Assembly: GCA_019044685.2 (NCBI GenBank)
Contig: JAGTXX020000015.1
Span: 248,001 to 312,000 of the forward strand
Origin: Nannochloris sp. 'desiccata'
Lineage: Eukaryota; Chlorophyta; Trebouxiophyceae; Chlorellales; Chlorellaceae
Direction of reading: 5' to 3'
DNA length: 64,000 nucleotides
Below, piece after piece: positions 55,576 to 64,000 of the stretch; the stretch's first letter is position 1; each line of letters opens with the position of its first letter. Position numbers and translations under genes: made by a program. The notes under the pieces are model-generated. The model had not been told where the DNA came from. It saw nothing but the letters and a program-made list of their open reading frames with translations, and searched no databases.

Positions 55576-58500
55576 TTATCTAGCATTTGCCTTGTCTGCC
55601 TTCTTTTCAGCCAACATTTTCTTTGCCGCCGCTTGCTGCTGTTCAATTACGGTTCTCAGTGCAGACTGCAGCACGCTCTTTGCTACCTGCCGAATACCTT
55701 CTCTATTTGTCAATAAAGCTCCATGCACAGCTGCTACAGCATGCGCGGGGGCAGCAAAGGTAGAGACTGGTAATGTTCCTGATTTTCTTTTCAATTTCCT
55801 TTTTTCTGCCGCTTCAGAAATCGAACACAAGGCACTGGCATCAGCTTCAATATGGGGCAGAGCGAGTAATCTCTTATCCGCATCATCAGATTCCTCCTCT
55901 TTCACTTCTTTTAGTTGCTTCTTCCATGGCACGTGCCTTTCCTGTCCACCAGCTACTAAATAACTTTCTGTCCTAAAAACACTCCCCTCGCCACCAACAT
56001 TAGTGGCGGTGGTGGTCACAGCTGCACGGTTCTGAGCATGAAGCCACTCTTTACTCTTAGTATGCTGCTCAGCGTGATTCCACACAACAGACACTCCATC
56101 AGAAACCCCTATCACAGCTTCTTTGACCCGGGTAGATCCAAATTCCTCCACAGACGTCGTTGACTCTTGCAATGGCATCCACAATTGGTCAAAATCTCTG
56201 CAGACAGGCCATCCTGCGGGAACTAAGTTCTGAGAAATAAGTGGAAGCAGTTGACTATATTGTTGTTGCCTCATTTCAGTACCATCAGGACGAGTTATCA
56301 TACAGTAGCCTTCGTCTACTCCAACTGGCCGCAAGTCTTGTGCTTGTGCAGCAGCAGCAGGGGTTCCATCTCCCTGGGCAGCGGTCAGTAAGTTGTAATG
56401 AGACGACGTTCTCTGGGTGCTACGTGGTAAACTACGAGGGAACGACATATCGTGCCTCGGTGCAGAGGGAGCATTTAAAACATCATCGAAGCTTCCTCCT
56501 CGAGCACCAACACCAGCAGCGATCGCAGCGCTGCTTGGGTGGCGGCTCCCTGCAGCAAAGCCACCAGGTGGCTGTGGCGCTGCTAGCTTTGCTTTATTTT
56601 TCATAGTAGAGACTTCTGGTTCACCGTAGTCTCTTGAAGGTGATTGAGACCAAGAGACAGTAGGCTTGGCTGGAGCACCATCAGCAGTGCCAACACCAAT
56701 GTTCATACAGCCGTCAACACCAGAAAGAGACCTTCCCTGATTAACTTTCAATGCTGGAAGGCGTAAAGGTCTTCGTGCCCACTCTTTTACTGCCCTATAC
56801 TCATCTTCAAACTGGCTTCGTGGGTCAGGAGGGGGTGCTGCAGGGTTCAAGGGCTCAAACGGCATTGCCAGCAACACATGAAGCGGTTTTTTAATTTTCG
56901 AGGGCGAAACTGGAGGCAACTGTGGAGATGGTAGCAATCCCAATTTTTCAATAACTGCATCAAACGGATCTGGAGCATTCCCATCTAATGCAGCCAACAG
57001 CATCTCCTGCTGTGCCTGCTGTGCTGCCCAGATATGAGATTCTTTCCTTCGAAACGATGATTCAGCAGCGTCGATTTTATCTATTAAAGCTTCAGAGTTG
57101 CCTAGGCCATCTGTGGATGTGAATTCCACGCTATGTGCTGCTATCATAGCTTCTATATACTTGGAAATGTCTGGAGAAGGTGGGGGAGCGCCAACTGTAG
57201 CGAAATTTAAAGGCCACATGCTCAAGCCTGCACTTTGTAACGAAGAAGGTGCGGTTGGTGGCTGGGCGGGCGGTGTGTGCCGTGGTGCCGGGAGTGAGGA
57301 TGGCCTTATAGGAAATTGTTGTGGCAGTTGGCCATTATATATAGCAGGATGGTAGTTGGGTTGGTAGACATTGGTCATAGGCACAGGGTGCTGTCCTTGT
57401 TGAGGATACAGAAGTTGATGTTGACGTTGTTCTTGTTGTTGTTGTCCCATGGCACTGACTCCACCACCAACACCGCCACTGCCTCGCAAGTGATCTTCAT
57501 GCCTTCCTCTTCCTGCTTTTATATACTCATCATGGCCTCCGTCGTGAATCTTCTTTCTATCTTGCTCGTCAGAATCACGTTGACGTTGACGGTAATCGGC
57601 ATGGCTTTTATCACCACCACCTCTTGCATTTCGGTCATCTCTTCTTTCACCTCTCCGTGTATCTTGTCTAGAACGAGACCTCTTCCTATCGTAACTATGA
57701 TCTCTATAGGTTCTATCTCTACTACGGTCACGACTACGTTGGTCGTACCCGTACGCTCTATCATCATATCTATCTCTACCTCGTGTACTTCTCTTTGCAT
57801 CTTTAACATATCTGCGGCGGTCTCGTGATCGTGATCTAGGTGACCTTGACCTAGGGGATCGAGGACGTCTTCTATATCTATCAACTCGACCTCGATCACG
57901 TCTGTCTTCTTTACGTGGATCTCTCACCTCTCCTTCTTCCGCGCTATCTCTACCGTAAACGCGATTAACACGACTAGGAGGAGAAGGAGATCTAGAATAG
58001 TCTGAATAAGAATAGTCTTTCTTATACCGCTTGCGGCTCTTGTAGTAATCAGGGCTGTAACTTGGACTTCGACTTCTGCTGCGAGATTTTCTCTTCCCAA
58101 TATAGTCCTCTTCCTGCCTTGCTTGCCGAGACCTGGGTGCAGGTTCCCCACGGTCTGCTCCTGCTGCTGGCGGTGGGCCTGCTACTGTTGCTGGCGATGG
58201 TGGTCTCACAGTTTCTTTCATAGCAACGGTGAAGAGGCGACTCCCAGGTTTTGGCTCAGTACGTTCGGCAGCAGGTGGGTTCATGGTTTCCTGTTTAATA
58301 GTAGCTGCCTCTTTAACGGCCAAACGTGCAGAGGGTGAGCCTTCTCTCTTATGCTGAGATGCAGAAGAGACAGGCCTGCTTGAAGTCGCCTTGGATTTCC
58401 CGCTGCAAAAAATAAAGATTTATAAAATTAGTGTTCTAGGTGGAGAAACGAGGCCATTTATCTAGAGTTCTGGCTCTGCTCAATGATGTATAATATGCAA

Positions 58501-58724
58501 AGATGCGTACCTAGGGGAAGGGCGTGGAAGAGCGTGTCTAACAAAGCCTTTTTGCTGCTTGATTAATTGAGGAGCAGATTTCGACATCGGTTGGACGCTG
58601 CAAGAAATAATTATTTCTAGTGAGTTATTATACTCTGCAACACATAGCATTGATCGCAACATGTTGCCGTTTGGATGGAAAAAAAATCTTACGTTTCGTC
58701 TCTCTTTTGATCATCTTCTCCCAT
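55576..58724 (-). CDS. Unrecognised RS-rich nuclear protein
   Basis: Exons 58693-58724, 58511-58597 and 55576-58402 (introns 95 and 108 bp, phases consistent) give 981 aa. Residues ~125-330 are a dense Arg/Ser/Asp/Tyr region (SRSRSRSPSYSPDYY, RRRPRSPRSRSPRSRSRDRR), as in SR-type splicing factors, then a Gln/Pro-rich stretch. A folded-looking helical part lies near 430-490 (ISKYIEAMIAAHSVEF, FRRKESHIWAAQQAQQEM). Another block near 760-830 contains MITRPDGTEMRQQQYSQLLP, a pattern that recalls GYF-like or CCCH-protein regions but is not a clear match. The C-terminus is helical (REGIRQVAKSVLQSALRTVI). A role in pre-mRNA processing is likely from composition only. Confidence 0.65.
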
Positions 58725-59188
58725 CTTGCTGGGTTTAAAAGTGCAGCTTCCTTTCGAAGGTAGGACACTCAATGCAGCTTTATTATAACAAGCATTAAGT
58801 AGATGTTCAGTGTGTCTTAGTACGACCAAGGAATTTGACTATTTGAAGGCTTTTTGTTTAAAAATTGCTCTTTTCAAATCTTGATTAGATATTTGAAGAG
58901 TCTTCTCTACGTCCTTGTCCACGTACACACCACCTAAATGCAGTTCCGCAAAACTTGGACGAAAAATTACTCTTTAAAAATGTCGCCTCCGTCAAGAGAA
59001 AATCACACAAATATGGTCTGCCACCAATTTCCTCCTGCCGTTTGCAGCGCTGCCATACCTCTCCATCTCCAAACCAATGTCAGAACACCGCCCATCAAGA
59101 CAAACTTTACATCTTGAGTAATAACTGAGAGATACTATGTCGAGAAGAATAAACAAGCAAACACGACAGAAAAGAAACCAATACCATA
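58725..59188. other. Intergenic region
   Basis: 464 bp between two minus-strand genes. It has the RS-protein promoter and a reverse-strand TGTAA at 59107-59111, 78 nt past the ATPase stop. No other feature is seen. Confidence 0.35.
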
Positions 59189-62100
59189 TTACTTTGTACG
59201 CCTGTTAATATACCCACCCTTTTCAGGCGGTGTCTGTGCTGGGAACACAGTCCTTGCCAACCTTTCAATAAAGGTACACGCCACAAACGCCAACCACGCC
59301 AACGCCAACATCTGGTATTTCATATTCCCAGGCATTTTCACTAAAGAAAACCAGCCAGTTAAGCCATACACAATATCTATAGTCAGAATAACAAACATGC
59401 CAACACTGTACCTCACGCTCATCGCAAACAACTTATTCTGAGAAAGCGGGGTCGCAAACGGTTCACCGACATAATTAACTGCGAATGTCATTGTTTGAAT
59501 GACAAAATTTGCTAAGAAACAGACTGTATTGATCAAATTTGGCTTGAAATCTGAGTCTGGCTCTTGTCTGTCCTCCGGCAACATCACAGCATGTGCCTTG
59601 TGCTGCATGTACATCAAAAACGCCATATGTACCGCAAACTGTCCTAACAATGAGGTAAACATATACATGGAGAAGATGTGTGCGTGAGGGCGTTGGCGGG
59701 AGAGTTGCGGTAACGGCTGTGCGTGAGAAATAAAGAAAAACATGCCTGCGGTCAACAGACCAGCTAAAGTGGCTTGCATATCGCCTAGCTTGATTCCGTC
59801 TAAATACATAACTGACAAAGAATATGCCATGGAAAGAGACAACAAACCCAAAATCTTAAACATTTGGACAGTCGTTACCAAAGTACATCTTCCTTGTCGG
59901 AGAATATCCAAGCAGGGCGCCACTGAAGGGTCTTTGGCTGTGAATGGCGCAGCCATAGAAGCATCACCTGGACGCACCATGGGTGCATCTCCATTACTTT
60001 CTGCAGCCATGTCATCCATTCTACGTGCCATGTTGATATGGAAGTTAGAAGGACGCATTCCTCGTCGACGCATATCTTCCAGCATTTTTGACCCTGGACC
60101 GAGCTCAGCAGGCGCAGCAGCAGGTTGGCCAGCAGTTTGACTACCTGCACTGCCGCCACTATCACCGGCATTCTGTTGATTCGCATTGGCCTTAGCATTA
60201 TTACTATTAGGGATAGTTTTATTTTTCAGAGGTTCAGGTGGAGGTAAGAGCGCCACTCCCACATGTGCCCCTTTTAACGCCCCTACATCATTGGTGCCAT
60301 CTCCGCACATGAGCACAGACAACCCTTCTGCACGTAAGGTCTTCACTACCAGCTCTTTTTGTTCAGGGGTCACACGAGCAAAGACTGAGGTTAAGCTAAT
60401 ATACACCGCCATCATATCTGCTCCTACTTCAGGTAGCTTCGTTAAAGCATCTCCATTTAAGCATAAATCATGCGCTTCAGCTAATACATACGCTGCATTA
60501 ATATCCTCAGCATCAAACGGCTCTGAAATCGCTTCATCAGGACTCCGCCAGACCCAAGCAGAAGGGGGTCCTGCAGTTGAGAGGATCACCGGTTGTCGGG
60601 TTACTATATGCACTTGTGCTGCTGTATGGCACGCAGTTAACGGTGCATCACCAGTAATCATGATGAGTTGATGTTGTGATGCACGTAGCATTCGTAAAGA
60701 AGGCTCAGAATCAGGTTTTAGCGGAGAGCGGAATATCGCAAACCCGGCAAAATCTAAATTCGATTCAGCTTCATCACGTGGGGTATGACGTAATGCAGAG
60801 GGGGTCATCTCATCGGGTAGTTTCTTATAGGCTAGTGCAAGGACACGGGCACCTTCAGAAGCGTACCGCTTGTACTGCCTGTCGTACCTTGACGGGATGT
60901 TCTTTAAATGAGCAGCAATGACCTCCGGAGCCCCTTTCGCCAAGACATAGTACCCAGCGTTTGATGAATCTTTCCCATCCACCCTCACAACAGTAGACAT
61001 ACGTTTTAATACCGAAGAAAAGTGGAATCGATGTAAAATTGTGGCTACTTCTTTCCCACCACCAATAACGGTGCCACTAACCACATCTCCTTTAACCGCC
61101 CAGCCAGTCGCTTGAAGACCTGCTCGTTCCACTGGATCGCCGACGAGAGATCCATCAACCTGAACTAAACTTTGACAGCATGCTAAGATTCTACTAATCA
61201 CTGCAGGAAGTAATTTCACATCTTGATGAAGCTCGTCATCTTCGACACCCTCAGTAGCAGATACATTCGATTTTGCTTCTTTTCCAAGCTTACTAACGCT
61301 GCCTACCACTCCTTCCAACTCCATATGATCTGAAGTCAACGTGCCCGTCTTATCAAAACAGCAGGTAGTCACTTTGCCAGCTAAAGGAATTCTGAAAGGC
61401 TCGGTACAGAAGATCCTTTTTCTCGCCAACGCAACGAGAGAAGCATTCACAGCGATCGTCAGCTCCATAGGCAGCTCTGGAGGTACAACAGACGTTAAAA
61501 TCATCGTACAGTTCAAAAAGAGTTTAAATCTGTCCCGATCTGGGTCAGCAAGGCCATGCTGCAAAACGTAATAGGATGCCGCTACCGCCCACATGAGCAA
61601 AAATAAAATAAACCCAAACGTTTCAATGTTATTAGCCGTAACACGTTCTGTAGAGTACAGAATCGTACGCATAAGACTCCCCTGTGCAGTACCAAATCCT
61701 GTTCGCAGTACTACAGCTAAACACCCACCATCTGGTGTCCTTACATGCGCCTCATTATCCCCAGTAACTTGTACTAATTTAGTACCTCCAAAAACTACAT
61801 GCATACGATCACGTTTGATGGATAACCGGGAAGTAGGCGACAGCTCAGAAGCATCAACTTCATCCCCAGTAGCCTCTCCAATTGGATTTTTCCATTGTGG
61901 GGTGGATTCTCCAGTCAACACTGCTTCATCTACAATACACGTGCCTGCCAACAAAAGCATATCTGCCTGGACAATAACATCTTCACTAGAGCCAGCAGGA
62001 CGTGCTAAAGACACTAAATCACCAGGGACAAGGAGATCTCCAGATAAGGGTTCCCATTTGCCACCTCGGTACACTTTCATGGGTTGATGGGGCTGTTGTA

Positions 62101-63208
62101 AAGATCGAACTTGGTTTAGATTCCGCAATCTTTGCCCCACTACTGTCGATTCAAAGGTAACCAGCATGAACAAAGTTAAGATAGAGTAGTACCAGTACTC
62201 ATCTAACGCCCAGAGAGCCACACAAAACACTTGGAAACAGAAAAATGGTGCGACGAGTTGTTCTTGAAGCAACTCCCAAAATTTCGGAATCGGCACCTCA
62301 AATTTATTCAACCCCCATCGAGAAGTCGCTCTTTTCACTGTTTCTATTTTTCCATGCCCAGTAGACGCACGGTATTCTGCGAATGTTAAGTGGACAGGGT
62401 ATTGCAGTTTGCGGAAGACTTTGTCTTCATTTTCCCATACAAATTTAAGTTTTCTAAAAGAGAAGGCGATGTAGGGGCGATCTTTGTCGAGGTCGTCTGA
62501 AGCAGGTTTCTTTCTTTCTAGTTGGACGACTTCCCGAGTGCCTGTAAAGGCGTGTGGCACGACTTTAATAAGCGTCGCGTCTTCGAGAGTTCTGACTTGG
62601 GAGTAACGGACTCTGCAGCGGATGTCAACGCTCCAAATGGTGAAGAGGTATAAGAGAATCTGAAAGAAAGGGAAAACAAGAGGGAAAAAAAAAGGACCGG
62701 GTGAGAAACCTAAACAGAAAGAATATTCAGCTGCTGTTCAAGGGAAGCAAACAGAGGAGAAGGGACCACAACGCACATGGCAGAGTACAAGGATGACGAG
62801 TACGATGAGAAGGTGAGATCCATGTGTGTTGTTTATAGATGGAGCTAAAACATCTTCGACCGCTTTCTCTACGTCTTCTGCTTCTACCACACCCCCTGCT
62901 TGCGTAGCAGCGTCAGGTGGTGGTTGCGGCACCTGCTGTGCTTGCATAGTAGTCTCATAATGGTTCTTTGCGTAGAAGAATACCCAGACGAGGTAGGATA
63001 TAACAAAGGGGAAGACGTCCAAGCGACGAGGGCTGCAGAAATACAAATGACAAGAGATTTTGATCAGAAGGTTAGTTGATGATCTTATACAGTCAATATC
63101 ATGAGAATATTCTTGTATCTATAATAAGGTGTCTTACGTTTCTTTTTCTTTGTAAAAACGGACATATTGCAGCTCTTTGCCGTCTACCAAAGAATCCTGA
63201 TTACCCAT
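59189..63208 (-). CDS. P5A-type ATPase (ER transmembrane-helix dislocase, Spf1/ATP13A1 type)
   Basis: Exons 63138-63208, 62777-63032 and 59189-62659 (introns 105 and 117 bp) give 1265 aa. The N-terminal exons supply the first membrane helices (FVISYLVWVFFYAKNHY; LLIVLVILVLCHILLYLFTI) before WSVDIRCRVRYS, as in Spf1. The P5A signature PPELPMELTIAVN in helix 4 is near residue 499, the phosphorylation site DKTGTLT near 545, and the hinge GDGTNDVGALKGAHVG near 895. The TGES motif of the actuator is present (LTGESTPQWK). P5A-ATPases pull mis-inserted tail-anchored or moderately hydrophobic helices out of the ER membrane. Two Ala/Gly/Asn-rich inserts near 920-970 look family-specific. Confidence 0.92.
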
Positions 63209-63510
63209 GCTAACTTCAACCTGCTATTGCTCTAGCCTTAAAGCATGAAGAATAGCAAGGCTTATATGGGATTAATAAGGAAATAAACTTTAAATTAAGA
63301 GTTATTGCGATTCAACTACTGCTTAAAGACCTTGTTTCATAATGCCCTGGGCTCACGCTCCGCCGTGGCCTCCAGACTAAAAACAAAATACAAGTTGCAT
63401 CCCCTCCACTCCTACAGCTTCAACCCGTAGCTTATCACAAACACTTACAAGATGTCAATAGATATAAGTAGATACATCCTATCAGAAAATCAATTTTAAT
63501 TATCATATAA
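63209..63510. other. Intergenic region at the ATPase start
   Basis: 302 bp between the ATPase start and the next minus-strand stop. It is presumably the ATPase promoter and a 3' UTR. Nothing else is recognised. Confidence 0.3.
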
Positions 63511-64000
63511 TTATTTCAGCTTCCAAATTATTTTCCCGCTCTCTGTCTTTTCCACCGCCTCAAAACCTGAAGTCTCCTGCCTCAGTACCTCCCCTACAGC
63601 CTTTTTCCACCGTACCTGACCCTTCACCTTATACTTATCTAGATGTTTCGCATACTTTTTCTTCAAAACAGCGTGTATTTCATACACAGTACCCCTATTC
63701 TCCGACAATTCTGTCAATGCTTGTTTTACTAAATCCACATAATTCATCCCTTTCTTTCCCTCTCCACGTGCCTGTTTCATTAACCGAACCACGGCATAAT
63801 ACTGCTGTTTCACAGCGACGCCGCCTTTACTAAGTCTACCGAAATGGGATGAAATTAATTCCCAATCGAGGTCGCCATTGCTACTCCTGGGGTCAGGATG
63901 ATCGGGGATGGTTGCTACAAGAAAATCTTTATCTTCGGCTAGTCTAGCAAGTTTGGCGAGATCCTCTTTGCTCCATGCTTTACCCAGATTTCTTTTTGCT
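63511..64000 (-). CDS. C-terminal part of a SANT/Myb plus H15-like winged-helix protein (cut by window edge)
   Basis: The frame is open from the right edge to the stop at 63511, about 162 codons, so the 5' end lies outside. The first part reads as a SANT/Myb domain (GKAWSKEDLAKLARLAED, WELISSHFG). It is followed by a basic stretch and then a winged-helix or linker-histone-like region (MNYVDLVKQALTEL, VYEIHAVLKKKYAKHLDKY, RWKKAVGEVLRQE). Myb plus H15 architecture occurs in plant single-Myb-histone telomere proteins, usually with the Myb at the N-terminus. A DNA-binding role is likely, but the exact family is uncertain. Confidence 0.6.
   Translation of the reverse strand, partial: AKRNLGKAWSKEDLAKLARLAEDKDFLVATIPDHPDPRSSNGDLDWELISSHFGRLSKGGVAVKQQYYAVVRLMKQARGEGKKGMNYVDLVKQALTELSENRGTVYEIHAVLKKKYAKHLDKYKVKGQVRWKKAVGEVLRQETSGFEAVEKTESGKIIWKLK

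Noticed and set aside
1..64000. CRISPR arrays, tRNA or rRNA genes, bacterial operons
   Set aside because: No regularly spaced repeats, no convincing A/B-box pair or cloverleaf and no rRNA core sequence was seen. Genes are spliced, separately promoted and eukaryotic.

Overview
This window is nuclear DNA from a eukaryote with a small, gene-dense genome. I infer a compact-genome green alga, trebouxiophyte or Picochlorum-like. The sequence does not name a species. The evidence is as follows. Nearly every multi-exon gene has short GT-AG introns (mostly 79-190 bp) near its 5' end. Several proteins belong to plastid families of the green lineage: OEP24, the thylakoid calcium sensor CAS, the FLAP1/DUF1517 protein, the rbcL-maturation PPR protein MRL1, and an ISE2-like Ski2 helicase. 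The chlorophyte poly(A) element TGTAA lies just downstream of many genes. A decayed non-LTR retrotransposon is also present. There are no operons, no CRISPR arrays and no recognisable tRNA or rRNA genes.

Layout. 0-5.4 kb: 5' end of a SUMO-interacting-motif protein (-), a G-patch nucleolar protein (+) and ASCC2 (-). 5.4-9.1 kb: a LINE reverse-transcriptase fossil, a METTL24-type methyltransferase (+) and a gene-free stretch with a diverged direct repeat. 9.1-13.3 kb: CAF-1 large subunit carrying an N-terminal homeodomain (+). 14.6-20.2 kb, all minus: OEP24, the plastid-type Ski2 helicase and the small gene COA5. 20.5-26.3 kb: homogentisate dioxygenase (+), an EEP-family phosphodiesterase gene (-) whose 1.9 kb intron contains a complete GH5 mannanase-like gene on the other strand, and EAPP (+). 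26.7-31 kb: an amino-acid permease and an unknown protein, both minus. 31.4-34.8 kb: CAS (-) head to head with FLAP1 (+). 34.9-39.8 kb: TRMO (-) head to head with a plastid-type radical SAM protein (+); together they carry three single-base frame breaks. 40.4-43.8 kb: MRL1 (+). 44.8-49.1 kb: an ATG8-interacting-like membrane protein and a LysM membrane protein, both minus. 49.9-55.4 kb: NRDE2 (-) and ribosomal protein eS17 (+). 55.6-63.2 kb: an RS-rich protein and a P5A-ATPase, both minus. 63.5-64 kb: the 3' part of a SANT/winged-helix protein (-).

The window is a mixed set of housekeeping genes rather than one pathway. Several encode plastid or thylakoid functions (OEP24, helicase, CAS, FLAP1, radical SAM, MRL1), and others act on RNA, chromatin or the ribosome (G-patch, ASCC2, CAF-1, NRDE2, eS17, TRMO). 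Exon models were built by joining reading frames at GT/AG sites. Apart from the two genes with frame breaks, every complete spliced model gives a length divisible by three. The observations most worth a second look are the homeodomain-CAF-1 fusion, the clustered frame breaks, the nested gene pair, the CAS-FLAP1 divergent pair and the 5'-biased introns.
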